Shown: positions 11,827 through 23,215, counted from the first letter of the stretch. The stretch: DNA of 64,000 nucleotides from Periplaneta americana (GCF_040183065.1 NC_091120.1:196153272-196217271); one strand, 5' to 3'. Program-made: numbers and translations. Notes: generated by a model not told the origin, from the letters alone.

Positions 11827-12520
11827 CTGAAAGAGCTTCCTCAGCCAAATAAACAAGAAAGAAACGTTAAATGACTACTGTTACTAAGAAACGAAATATA
11901 AAAAAGATGAAAATCGTACTGCACTCACCTATTATGTTACAGAAAATGAAATAAATTAATTATATAGAAAAAACTTATGTCAACAAGGTTTTCAATAGCT
12001 GAAAGAGCTTCCTCAGCCAAATAAACAAGAAAGAAACGTTAAATGACTACTGTTACTAAGAAACGAAATATAAAAAAGATGAAAATCGTACTGCACTCAC
12101 CTATTATGTTACAGAAAATAAAATAAATAAATTATATAGAAAAAACTTATGTCAACAGGGTTTTCAATAGCTGAAAGAGCTTCCTCAGCCAAATAAACAA
12201 GAAAGAAACGTTAAATGACTACTGTTACTAAGAAACGAAATATAAAAAAGATGAAAATCGTACTGCACTCACCTATTATGTTACAGAAAATAAAACAAAT
12301 AAATTATATACAAAAAAACTTATGTCAACAGGGTTTTCAATAGCTGAAAGAGCTTCCTCAGCCAAATAAACAAGAAAGAAACGTTAAATGACTACTGTTA
12401 CTAAGAAACGAAATATAAAAAAGATGAAAATCGTACTGCACTCACCTATTATGTTACAGAAAATAAAATAAATAAATTATATAGAAAAAAAAAACTTATG
12501 TCAACAGGGTTTTCAATAGT
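11827..12520. repeat. Four tandem copies of a 172-bp unit
   Basis: Unit starts (CTGAAAGAGCTTCCTC) fall at 11827, 11999, 12171 and 12344, giving spacings of 172, 172 and 173 bp. The copies differ by only a few bases and short A-run length changes, so the duplication is recent. Each copy carries, on the minus strand, the sequence AATAG/GTGAGT, a strong 5' splice-site match, at 11923-11930, 12095-12102, 12267-12274 and 12440-12447. Confidence 0.93.
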
Positions 12521-13009
12521 GATGAAAGAAAACATGGGCACAAAAAACAATCCATGACGTCACACTGAAAGAACTTGAATATGTAAGCACATATTTTTCT
12601 TACATCCCACACGTAAATGGATGTAAGAAATCACTTCACTTTGAAACTCCAGTGGAATAAAATGACATAAGGTAAGACACTTGCATGGATTTAAATAATT
12701 TAAAGGGGTTTTATGGTTGCATGTAAACACAGACACTTATTGTATAACACTCGGAATCGACACATTTTATTTATTATTAATTACGATATGGCACTACAAT
12801 TTACAATACCATAAATACTGCGACGAATAAATTCTGATGCATCATGCCTTCTTCATGTTGCTACACACACGTTTCACTTTAATTAAGACCGCTGTAACGT
12901 CAGTTTACACACGTTCGCGTACAGAGGATCCCACATTATGTTGATGTGGGTGAGAAAGTTGTGGTCGTAACGGAACTAAGTAGAAACGCAACCCGCTCGT
13001 CAGTCCGCC

Positions 13010-13180
13010 CACACGTATGCACGCACACGCAGCCGTCCTCGAACAATGCCGGTAACAGACTGAATCTCCGCGCGGGGCGCTGGAACTGTCAGGAGTAGCA
13101 GGAGGCCGTGGCAACTCGCTCTCTCTGTCCCTCTCCGGGCGCGCGGGAGCGCTACGGAGCCACGGACTCGGAACCGTTCT
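13010..13180. promoter_or_regulatory. GC/CpG-rich island, possible promoter
   Basis: About 170 bp of GC-rich, CpG-rich sequence (CCGCGCGGGGCGC, CCGGGCGCGCGGGAGCGC) sits in an otherwise AT-rich window. A 98-residue open frame crosses it on the minus strand (12905-13201) with no known motif. Such islands often mark promoters or first exons in insects. If so here, the minus strand is the better guess, because the 172-bp copies just downstream carry minus-strand splice donors. No exon can be defined. Confidence 0.3.
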
Positions 13181-13279
13181 CACACTGTGTGCAATGATCA
13201 CTGTTTTATGACATATTTAGAAACTGTCAAAATATTATGAAGTCTTTGCTACGCTGTTGAAATTATTACGTTTACAAAT

Positions 13280-15527
13280 TGACTATAAATTTGTGTAGCT
13301 CAACTGATGAACAGTCTACGCTTATAAGAATTGTATATGCTGTAAATTGAATTAATCTCCTTGATAGGCATTTTACAACTTTGGATAGATCAACTGATGA
13401 ACAGTCTATGCTTATCAATTGAATTAATCTCCTTGATAGGCATTTTACAACTTTGGATAGATCAACTGATGAACAGTCTTTGCTTATAAATTGAATTAAT
13501 CTACTTGATATGCATTTTACAACTTTGGATAGATCAACTGATGAACAGTCTATGCTTATAAATTGAATTAATCTCCTTGATAGGCATTTTACAACTTTGG
13601 ATAGATCAACTGATGAACAGTCTATGCTTATCAATTGAATTAATCTCCTTGATAGGCATTTTACAACTTTGGATAGATCAACTGATGAACAGTCTATGCT
13701 TATCAATTGAATTAATCTACTTGATATGCATTTTACAACTTTGTATAGCTTAACTGATGAACAGTCTACACTTATAAGACTTGTATATGCTGTAAATTGA
13801 ATTAATCTCCTTGATAGGCATTTTACAAATTTGGATAGATCAACTGATGAACAGTCTATTCTTATCAATTGAATTAATCTCCTTGATAGGCATTTTACAA
13901 CTTTGGATAGATCAACTGATGAACAGTCTATGCTTATCAATTGAATTAATCTACTTGATAGGCATTTTACAACTTTGGATAGATCAACTGATGAACAGTC
14001 TATGCTTATAAATTGAATTAATCTACTTGATATGCATTTTACAACTTTGTATAGCTTAACTGATGAACAGTTTACGCTTATAAGAATTGTATATGCTGTA
14101 AATTGAATTAATCTCCTTCATAGGCATTTTACAACTTTGTATAGCTTAACTGATGAACAGTCTACACTTATAAGACTTGTATATGCTGTAAATTGAATTA
14201 ATCTCCTTGATAGGCATTTTACAAATTTGGATAGATCAACTGATAAACAGTCTATGCTTATCAATTGAATTAATCTCCTTGATAGGCATTTTACAACTTT
14301 GGATAGATCAACTGATGAACAGTCTATGCTTATAAATTGAATTAATCTACTTGATAGGCATTTTACAACTTTGGATAGCTCAACTGATGAACAGTCTACG
14401 CTTATAAGAATTGAATATGCTGTAAATTGAATTAATCTACTTGATAGGCATTTTTAAACTTTGTATAGCTTAACTGATGAACAGTCTACGCTTATAAGAA
14501 TTGTATAGGCTATAAATTGAATTAATCTACTTAATATGCAGTTTACAACTTTGGATAGCTCAACTGATGAACAGTCTACGCTTATAAGAATTGTATATGC
14601 TGTAAATTGAATTAATCTACTTGATATGCATTTTACAACTTTGGATAGCTTAACTGATGAACAGTCTACGCTTATAAATTGAATTAATCTACTTGATATA
14701 CATTTTACAACTTTGTATAGCTTAACTGATGAACAGTCTACGCTTATAAGAACTGTATATGCTGTAAATTTAATTAATCTACTTGATATGCATTTTACAA
14801 CTTTGGATAGCTTAACTGATGAATAGTCTACGCTTATAAGAATTGTATATGCTGTAAATTGAATTAATCTACTTGATAGGCATTTTACAACCTTGTATAG
14901 CTTAAATGATGAACAGTCTACGCTTATAAATTGAATTAATCTACTTGATATGCATTTTGCAACTTCGTATAGGTTAAATGATGAACAGTCTACGCTTATA
15001 AATTGAATTAATCTACTTGATATGCATTTTACTACTTCGGATAGCTTAACTGCTGAACAGTCTACGCTTATAAATTGAATTAATCTACTTGATTGGCATT
15101 TTACAACTTTGGATAGATCAACTGATGAACAGTCTATGCTTATCAATTGAATTAATCTACTTGATATGCATTTTACAACTTTGTATAGCTTAAATGATGA
15201 ACAGTCTACGCTTATAAATTGAATTAATCTACTTGATATGCATTTTACAACTTTGGATAGCTTAACTGATGAACTGTATATGCTGTAAATTGAATAGTAG
15301 TCAGTATAGCTCAACAGATGAACTGTTTATGCCTATAAATTGAATTAATCTACTTGATAGGAATTTTACAACTTTGTATACCTTAACTGATAAATTGTAT
15401 ATGCTGTAAATTGAATAGTAGTCAGTGTAGCTCAACTGATGAACCGTCTATGCTTATAAATTGAATTAATCTACTTGATATGCACTTTACAACTTAGTAT
15501 AGCTTAACTGATGCATTGTGTGTGCTG
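13280..15527. repeat. 72/90-bp satellite array, about 29 units
   Basis: The core unit is 72 bp (AATTGAATTAATCTACTTGA, then GGCATTTTACAACTTTGGAT, then a GATCAACTGATGAACAGTCT block). A subset of units carry an 18-bp insertion (AGAATTGTATATGCTGTA), giving 90 bp. Both lengths are multiples of three, so minus-strand frames of 222 and 286 residues stay open as 24- or 30-residue repeats containing DCSSVDLSKVVKC. Divergence rises toward the right end. The array stops at the LINE fragment at 15528. Confidence 0.95.
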
Positions 15528-15735
15528 TGTTTGGGGCTAAGAGGGATTAAGTTACAGGAGAATGGAGAAAGTTAGACAACACAGAACTGCACGCATTGTA
15601 TTCTTCACCTGACATAATTAGGAACATTAAATTCAGAGGTTTGAGATGGGCAGGGCATATAGCACGTATGGATGAATCCAGAAATGCGTTTAGAGTATTA
15701 TTTGGAAGACCAAAGAGAAAAGACGTTTGAGCAGA
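15528..15735 (+). pseudogene. LINE family A fragment (copy A2)
   Basis: Short piece of the family A C-terminal region: a GAKRD-like start, the GEWRKL and HALYSSPDIIRNI-type blocks, and GLRWAGHIARM. It has an early stop and a diverged end near 15735. It joins the satellite array directly, with no tail or duplication. Confidence 0.85.
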
Positions 15736-16440
15736 TCGTGACGTATATATAGTGACGAATGGTGAAAGAAGAGCTCTACATACGTAAAAACATTCATATA
15801 GGCCATAGAAAAGGTTTTAGTACGTATTAATTATGTAAGTCGGGAAACATTATTTTGTATGCTCAAGGTTTAGAAAACCGAATGAAACAAAAACATCTTT
15901 TACAACACATCCGGTAGACTCATTCTGAAATCTCTGATGTTGGGAACGGAGCGAAATGTTCTCCAATAGGCCATGAGGAGACGTGGAAAAGATATGAACG
16001 CATCCAGAGGAAAACTTCTCGACACCAAATCTTTCCCCTTTCCCTCCTCGGGCACATAAGACGTAATCCATATAACTGCAGCTTTTTGGCAACTTTCACG
16101 ACAAAAAAAAAAAAAGAACATAGCAATAAATTCGTTAAACGCTGGGGTATTGTGTCTTTGACCCCAGTCTCTTCCTTAGTCCCGTCTCGTACTGCCAGAA
16201 GTAAAAAATAAAATTGTTACGTGAGCCAAAATTCTATTCCGTTTTCTTTCGCACTTCCCCCAAAAAGAGATCAGCTTGGCTTGTCCCCTTCAGTTTCTCC
16301 GTTGAGATAGATGTTTATGGGATTTTATGATGTAGTGGACAACATTTTTCTGTCGAAAATCTTATGCACGCAAGCTGCATCTTAACATTTCGGGGTCCAA
16401 TTTTTGTGGTTTTGAAATTCAAATCATATTAAATAAGTAT
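15736..16440. other. Intergenic, nothing recognised
   Basis: Three overlapping short minus-strand frames at 15850-16126 share the same DNA and show no family motif. I do not call a gene. Confidence 0.4.
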
Positions 16441-16470
16441 AATAGTAATAGTAATAGTAGTAATAATAAT

Positions 16471-16517
<47 letters not shown>

Positions 16518-16763
16518 TTTCAAATATTAATGTGCAAAACAACAGCACAAGGCCAATTACAGTTTAGCACAAAATAAAAAAAAAGTAAAACAAGACAGAA
16601 CAAATGATTATGAGAATGAATGACAGAAAATGGCAGTGAGATGAAATACAATCAATATAATGGTCAACATTAACCATTCACCAAATGCAACAAACTAAAT
16701 GGCAATATCTAACAAATAATAAAAGATATTAAATAACAAGTAAGGAATATCATGCATAAGTAA

Positions 16764-16827
<64 letters not shown>

Positions 16828-16913
16828 TTTTATTTTTGCTGGCAGAGTTAAGGCCATAAGGCCTTCTCTTCCACTCAACCAGCCGTATGTAATTACTAGT
16901 AATTACTAGTATT

Positions 16914-16969
<56 letters not shown>

Positions 16970-16970
16970 T
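16441..16970. repeat. Microsatellites and AAGGCC-type repeat (copy 1)
   Basis: A TAGTAA tract (16441-16470) leads into about 12 TTTA units to 16520. (AAT)n runs cover 16765-16825 and 16915-16969. Between them lies TTTGCTGGCAGAGTTAAGGC followed by CATAAGGCCTTCTCTTCC (16838-16875). This short hairpin-forming motif recurs at 29355-29395 and 60833-60872 and marks an interspersed repeat family of unknown type. Confidence 0.8.
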
Positions 16971-17692
16971 TGATTAATTAAATGTGTCTCAGTGAAACAT
17001 ACAGCAGAGTCCGTATAGACCATTTTCTGTCGGATGCTCTTCCAATTCACTGTGGGCTAAAGCAAGGAGATGCACTATCACCTTTACTTTTTAACTTTGC
17101 TCTAGAATATGCCATTAGGAAAGTCCAGGATAACAGACAGGGTTTGGAATTGAACGGGTTATATCAGCTGCTTTCTATGCGGATGACGTGAATATCTTAG
17201 GAGAAAATCCACAAACTATTAGGGAAAATACGGGATTTTCAATTTAAGCAAATAAAGAGGTAGGTTTGGAAGTAAATTCCGAAAAGACAAAGTATATGAT
17301 TATGTCTCGTGACCAGAATATTGTACGAAATGGAAATATAAAAATTGGAGATTTATACTTAGAAGAGGTGGAAAAATTCAAATATCTTGGAGCAACAGTA
17401 ACAAATATAAATGACACTCGGGAGGAAATTAAACACAGAATAAATATGGGAAATGCCTGTTATTATTCGGTTGAGAAGCTTTTATAATCCAGTCTGTTGT
17501 CAAAAAATCTGAAATTATATTACCGGTTGTTCTTTATGGTTGTGAAACTTGGACTCTCACTTTGAGACAGGAACAGAGGTTAAGGGTGTTTGAGAATAAG
17601 GTGCTTAGAAAATATTTGGCGCTAAGAGGGATGAAGTTACAGGAGAATGGAGAAAGTTACACAACGCAGAACTGCACGCGTTGTATTCTTCA
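16971..17692 (+). pseudogene. LINE family A, central RT region (copy A3)
   Basis: Opens in the region encoding [10 protein letters not shown] and [20 protein letters not shown] (16982-17110). It passes a degraded YADDVN region near 17170, a [12 protein letters not shown] block, and FKYLGATVTNINDTREE (17266-17480). It then breaks off in the region before SSPDII at 17692. At least two frame breaks. Both ends are truncated. An AAT tract abuts the 5' end. A dead copy of the same non-LTR reverse transcriptase. Confidence 0.88.
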
Positions 17693-17958
17693 CAAATTGG
17701 AATGATTACATACCTGTTAACATGGTAGGCCTATAGTTAATGTCTAGATATACGAATTTATTATGTATTATTTTGTGAAAGCAACTGCTTATGTTCCATT
17801 GACATTTTTATTCCTGCTTAAAAATTTGTTTTTCTGGAGTTAGGAACTTTTGGAATAACAGCGACCATATGGAGGACCCTGACAACTGACATTCGACATA
17901 CGGATGGGGAAAAAGCTCTATAAAATAGGAAGCAATCGGACCTTTCAGGTTATAATTA
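17693..17958. other. Intergenic, nothing recognised
   Basis: AT-rich sequence between a LINE break and a hAT terminus, with no supported feature. Confidence 0.35.
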
Positions 17959-19219
17959 AGGAGCGGATACCTATGTAATTAAATATTATTTTTGCGTGTG
18001 ATAAAACACAATTAACAAAGTTATAAATTTCGAAAATGAAGTTTCAAGTTTGAAACCCGAATTTTATTTCACATAAAAACACATATTTTCACAAAAAAAA
18101 TATGTAAATACATATTTTCAGGAAATCTATTATAAACACATAAATCTTGGAGTTTTTTTTAGTTAAATTATTTTTTTACAAGAACTTTTAAACATTATAA
18201 AACTAAATCAGTTATGTAACTCAGAAGTACGTTACGTTATCTTTTTAAGAATTCTTGGTTGCTTCGAGTTTCTAAGCGCTGTGTGGTGTATCCGTGATCC
18301 ATTTTCGTAATAGTATCGCCGCAAGTTCTGAGAACTGCTAGGCAGCATATCAGTGTTATTATTAGAGAATAAATTAACATGAACAAGGAGGAGAGATCTT
18401 GCAACACATAATTAGGAATGTTTATTGTTGCTGAAGATGATTTCATTCCACGCTTTGTTTGTGAAACACAACAGATAAGAGCTCGGGTATGAACATTATT
18501 TAATTTAAACAAATGTGTCACCTCTCGTTCATGTCTATCAAGTAAGGCAATATATCTTGTTGTGATTCCCTGTTATCGGGCTTCGTCAATCGATATCTTT
18601 CAAGATATACTGAAAGATGGTTGTTTAAAAAACGATTTGACTTTCCTATTAGCAAATCTAAGCTTTTTTTGTGACACCATAAAAAAAACTCGAAACATCC
18701 AAAAACCTGTTGTCTGAAACAGAGAGGTGCGTGCCGTGAAAATTAAACTAGACTCGCTACCAGGTTCAGAAGTACAAGTACTAAGGGACAAATTCCAGAA
18801 TGTGTTTGGGAAAAACAGTGGATATAAAAAAATGTGTAAAGTTGCTCAAGTATTGGAGGGTGTGCCTGTAGGTGAAATTGATGGTGTTTGTGTTTGTGAC
18901 ATTCCTCTCTTTAAATATGCACGTCTGATGTCCTGTGATGTGGAAAGATCGTTTTCACAGTATAAGTCGTTGTTCAGAGATAATCGGCATGCATTTGTGA
19001 TGGAGAATTTGGAGATGACCTTTGTTGTTCACTGCAATTTTCGGCCAACTACTAGCACTCAAGTGTGGTTGGTGAGTACCTAGTAACTTTTTTTTCCAAG
19101 CTAAGTAAGGTATTTTTGTCATATTTAATAAAAAATATATTTTTAGCAAATATTTTCGTACTTTTAGCACATAAAAAATAAATATATTTAAATTTTTTTG
19201 CACATAAAAATCCGCTCCC
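17959..19219 (+). mobile_element. hAT-like element with short terminal inverted repeats
   Basis: GGAGCGGAT at 17960-17968 is matched in inverse by ATCCGCTCC at 19210-19218. Both are followed inward by AT-rich subterminal sequence with TATGT-like motifs. Between them lies the C-terminal part of a hAT transposase on the same strand. The element is about 1.26 kb, so it is internally deleted relative to a full hAT element. The flanking 8-mers are not convincingly identical, so the duplication is lost or the edge is a base or two off. Confidence 0.6.
18588..19062 (+). pseudogene. hAT transposase C-terminal region
   Basis: Reads SIFQDILKD and LTFLLANLSFFCDTIKK, then, after a frame break near 18690, VRAVKIKLDSLPGSE, FQNVFGKNSGYKKMCKV, and CDVERSFSQYKS followed by ENLEMTFVVHCN (18727-19060). 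The DVERSFS block is the hAT dimerisation motif. The same architecture appears in the relic at 8400-9065. N-terminal zinc finger and catalytic core are absent. It would have acted in cut-and-paste transposition. Confidence 0.8.
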
Positions 19220-20100
19220 TAGTTATTGTTAATTTCCAAGCGTAACATCGAATTACGAATCACTTGTTACCATGGGAACTATGGAAATAAAATTGCTGAC
19301 TTAACAGTTGACTACATTTACACAGCTTGTAAGATAACTGATGATTCTGCATATTGAAACATAAACATAACGTTGTTTTAATCAACTGTCCGAAGATAGG
19401 CTGGAACACCAATAAGGCATCGCTCGTGAGGCAACTAGACCAGGAGATAATTGGTTAGGATAGTAAGTAAAATTATATTCGCAGAAGAAAATCGTTCTCT
19501 CAATATTTCTGAGAGTCAATATGGAAATGTTAGACACCGCAAGTGAACTCTGACCTCCAGAGTGAGACGATGTTACAAAGTAGACGTCACGGCAAGAGCA
19601 AAGCGCTGTCCATAAACTTGTTAGCATAGTACAGAGACTGGTGGGGAGCACACAATAACCTTTACCCTCCTAACACAAGCAATCTAAATCCATGATGAAG
19701 GGCACCTACAATGTAAATGGTTGCAACATTTCCTATTTGAAGACCCATGATTCTCTTTAACCAGTGTAAATGTGTCTTAATTGAAGTTTTGTGTGAGTGG
19801 GAAACACACAACACCGAACACATTGGTAGGGTGTAGCCCCCCTCCCTCCACTACAACATCACTTCCCTTGCCGTGGCCCTGTGCTTTTACGAGCGACCCT
19901 GGACTTCGTTAAGGGCGCACTGCAAGCTGCCCACATGAAATTATTGGACCTGCTGTACACTGAACAGCCTCATAAATGCGTGCTTGAATTTTAGACCCAA
20001 GGCACAACCAGCGGTTGCAGTGTCGGCTTTCTGTATCAGAAATCAGAGTTCAAACTAATCCAAAGAACAGAGTTAAGAAGTATTAAATTCTCGGAATATG
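19220..20100. other. Intergenic, nothing firm
   Basis: No gene or repeat boundary recognised. The last about 30 bp (TCTCGGAATATG) are the left side of the target repeat into which the pogo-like element inserted. Confidence 0.4.
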
Positions 20101-20102
20101 TA

Positions 20103-21365
20103 GGGGAAACTCCGCAAATTTGGCAATATGGGAAATTTGGCAATATTCTTGTATTTCTTCTATTGACAAATTTCCTCCAGAGTTTTAAGAAGTCCAATGA
20201 CACCTTCATAGAGTGCAACATCTGACTGTACTTTTAGTTTTCGTTTCATTCGAATCCGCGCATTATATTGTTATTAATAGAAGGAAGTGTTGAATACTTC
20301 CTGTTGACGTGGCGGTTGTGTGGACGTGTGTATACAAAGACGGAAGAAAAGTGTTGTTCATTACTTACATTTCTTTGTGCATCGCTATCAAAAGCTGAGA
20401 TTCCATATTATAAGGTAAGCCATTTATAAAATTAATATTTTCTGTTAATAACTCATCAGGTCATAGCTCATTTTATGTTCTTCTTAGCAAAAAAGTCTTC
20501 TCCAGGGTAGTGTGAATTAGCCATTTTTCTTTATAGTGATATATTGCTGCTATCTTTGAACAAGAATGTGTACTCGATGGTAAAATTTAAGAGTAGGGAG
20601 AGACGAATGAGGGATTTTTTACAGTCTTCAATGCAGCACTTTGTGTAGTATGTTGCAGATATGCCAATGGAACGAGGACATTATTTTGAAAAATATTCCA
20701 AAGATGATTTGCGGGCTGCGGTTGGGAGTGTTTTGAAAGATAGATGGTCGACTTATAGGGATTCTAAGAAGTACAATGTGCCCTTTAACAACTTAAGGAG
20801 GTTTCTGTACGCATCCTCAGGACCCGATGACGTTGTCTTTCCCAAGAAAGGAAGACCCCTAGCTCTAACCGTTGAGGAAGAGCAAAAACTGGTGACATAT
20901 GCAATCAAAATGTAAAACTTGGGTTTAGGCTATCGGAAAAAGAAATTAGAAGACAACCCTTCAATATAATTATTAATAAGAGTGGTCGGAAAAATCCATT
21001 CAATTTTTTTCTTGCTTTTCTTTTGTGTTTATGATGTTTAGTGACTTCTTGTCCCAGTAAATTAAGTCTTATAAACCTTGTACCACTGCTTTATTTTGAA
21101 AAATTTCCTTTTTAATCCTATTGCCTAATTACCCCTATACTATTGCCAAATTATCCTGATGAAGTACCAAATCTGGAAACATGTCAATTGTTATTTATTA
21201 GTGTGTTATGTGTAAAGTAATTTAGATTTGTAGAATTTTCTTTCAGAGGTTTATTGGGATTTAATGTTTAAACACATTCCATAATAGAGGAATATTTAAT
21301 TTCAGAATATGTAACTACAAACTGTTTCAAAATACAAAATATTGCCAAATTAGAAGAGTCTCCCC
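20103..21365 (+). mobile_element. pogo/Tigger-like DNA transposon, 1,263 bp
   Basis: Flanked by TA at 20101-20102 and 21366-21367. Ends are GGGGAAACTCC and GAGTCTCCCC, followed inward by copies of AATTTGGCAATAT on the left and its inverse near 21340 on the right. Further TTGCCAAATTA-type motifs occur near 20125 and 21150. It carries the N-terminus of a psq/HTH transposase on plus. The empty target is recognisable: flanks TCGGAATATG and TGATGAGA join to match 48175-48191. TA duplication, HTH and length fit a deleted pogo-type member of Tc1/mariner. Confidence 0.88.
20661..21010 (+). pseudogene. pogo-like transposase N-terminus (psq-type HTH)
   Basis: MPMERGHYFEKYSKDDLRAA opens an 84-residue frame with a helix-turn-helix of psq type (DLRAAVGSVL, YRDSKKYNVPFNNLRRFL) and the GRPLALTVEEEQKLV linker typical of pogo/Tigger transposases. 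After a stop at about 20913 the homology continues in another frame (LGFRLSEKEIRRQPFN, NKSGRKNPFN) to about 21008. A single-base frameshift therefore broke it. The DDE catalytic domain is absent. Confidence 0.85.
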
Positions 21366-21367
21366 TA

Positions 21368-22868
21368 TGATGAGACTTTGTGTTAAATTTTAACGTACCT
21401 TTTTAACATGTTGCGAACTATTTTGGGTCATCTTCAGAACTGGTCGTTGTTGGTCTTGGCGCCTCTTGTTTCCTGTGAGGGTGCGTTCGTAGTGTAGAGT
21501 CAAAGAGTGTATGTGTTTTGAAATTGAGTTGTGTGTTGAGAATATCGTTGGGGTGTGTTTTCGTGTGTCTGTATATTTCATATTGTTCTAGTGTGTTGAG
21601 TTTCTGGCTTTCTGGTTAGATGTGCAGTATTTCCATGTCTGTGTTGATGTCTCTGTAGGTGTGGTTGGTATTTGTGATGTGTTCTACATAATGGAAGTAA
21701 TTTACAATTCATTTTATATATCAATATGCCTGGTAAATTATTAATAAGTATTTAATGAATTTCAATCTTAAGACATATCAACTTGCAAATGTTTATTTGC
21801 TATTTAATAACAATATATGAACGTTTTCGCCGTTTAGGGCATCTTCAGATATAACAAAACATATAATCTGGACCTATAATAGTAAATTATGCAAATAACA
21901 AGGAATAGAGAACAATATATGTGATACATGAAATTCATGAGCTTTATGTAAAATATGACATAATACAGGATGAATATTGAGATAATCTTTGGATTTTGAA
22001 CTTAGACTGGACGAATATTTTATTTTATACATATAGCTCATGTTACAATTGATATACAATGTTTAAAATTTGTCAATGACGTTAAATTTAAAATTTACAA
22101 TGATGATAATAAAATATTTTAGAGTAATCATGGCTGAAAGTTGTCGTAAGTTACAAGATAGTTTGCGTAGTTGATGTTCGTGTGTTTTGTAATTATTTCA
22201 CTTAGAGAGGCCGTTGGCATTTGAAATGGATGTTGTTTGACGTTGATGACTACTTTACAATTAATATACAGTGATTAAAATTTGTCAATGTTAAAATTTA
22301 TAATGAAGATAAGATAAGTTACAAGATAGTTACTATCTTGTAACTTACGACAATTTTCAGCCATGATTACTCTAAATATTTTATTATCTTCATTATAAAT
22401 TTTAAATTTTAACATTGACAAATTTTAATCATTGTATATTAATTGTAACATGAGCTATATGTATAAAATAAAATATTCGTCCAGTCTAAGTTCAAAATCC
22501 AAAGAATATCTCAATATTCATCCTGTATTATGTCATATTTTACATAAAGCTCATGAATTTCATGTATCACATATATTGTTCTCTATTCCTTGTTATTTGC
22601 ATAATTTACTATTATAGGTCCAGATTATATGTTTTGTTATCTCTGAAGATGCCCTAAACGGCGAAAACGTTCATATATTGTTATTAAATAGCAAATAAAC
22701 ATTTGCAAGTTGATATGTCTTAAGATTGAAATTCATTAAATACTTATTAATAATGGAAGTGTTTTGTAATTTTGTTATGGCTGTGATGTGTTCTTTGTAA
22801 CGTGTTTGAAATTATCTGCCTGTCTGTCCTATGTAGAAGTTATTGCAGATTTCTCCTTCCTGGTTCAC
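21368..22868 (-). mobile_element. Penelope-like element A (GIY-YIG endonuclease part), interrupted
   Basis: On minus, 22868-22755 encodes GEICNNFYIGQTGR and FQTRYKEHITAI, matching the GIY-YIG endonuclease at the C-terminus of Penelope-like polymerases. After the nested insertion (21737-22754) the reading resumes at about 21720 with HTYRDINTDMEILHI, KLNTLEQYEIYRH and LNTQLNFKTHTLFDS. Beyond it (about 21440-21400) is CTGAAGATGACCC, the 5' half of a hammerhead-like core as known from Penelope pseudo-LTRs. The pogo-like element sits at its outer end. 5' reverse-transcriptase part missing. Confidence 0.8.
21737..22754. mobile_element. Penelope-like element B as inverted dimer; 425-bp palindromic arms
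   Basis: Arms 21737-22161 and 22333-22754 are near-identical in inverse orientation, with a 171-bp spacer. Each arm carries CTGAAGATGCC and GGCGAAAACG, a hammerhead-ribozyme-like core (at about 22645-22670 on plus, mirrored at 21820-21845). The spacer (22162-22255, minus) ends in a possible protein tail, HPFQMPTASLSE, whose stop lies at the arm edge. The left arm would then be the 3' UTR/pseudo-LTR of that copy and the right arm an inverted second pseudo-LTR. Part of the arm is also repeated directly at 22256-22330. Confidence 0.8.
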
Positions 22869-23121
22869 TCGACCAGTGATGCCAACGCTAAATTGTGAAA
22901 ATTAATGTCTATGAAAGAAAATAGTTCGTGGAAATGATAATAGATATAAGTTATAGAAAACATCAATTATAATTATTATAAAATAATAGGGCATATATTT
23001 AACTTAATTACTGCTGTTGTTAGGAATACAAATAATGAGAAGTAATTGTGTTATAATTCAAATTATTCAAATTTAATTTTATATTGAATTTAACTTTCAG
23101 TTTATTTTGTTTATAATATAT
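22869..23121. other. AT-rich intergenic, nothing recognised
   Basis: No supported feature between the Penelope-like element and the MITE arm. Confidence 0.35.
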
Positions 23122-23215
23122 GAGACGTTCAGAGCAGAAGTGGTGTAAGTCAAAACTGGGTAATGAGGATTAAAGTAAACATTCTGTAAAATACAGCGCA
23201 AAGTAGCAGTTAATA
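23122..23215 (+). mobile_element. MITE M1, solo arm
   Basis: GAGACGTTCAGAGCAGAAG onward, including GGTGTAAGTCAAAA, GGGTAATGAG, ATACAGCGCAAAGTAGC and TTAATATTC, matches one arm of the complete 235-bp MITE at 61303-61537. Only one arm is present here. A different MITE follows 20 bp downstream. Confidence 0.8.

Noticed and set aside
15850..16126. Three overlapping minus frames of 68-80 residues
   Set aside because: Same DNA in three frames, none with a recognisable motif.
21874..22617. Two identical 61-residue frames on opposite strands
   Set aside because: They are the two arms of one palindrome. Identity follows from the inverted repeat, and no domain is present.
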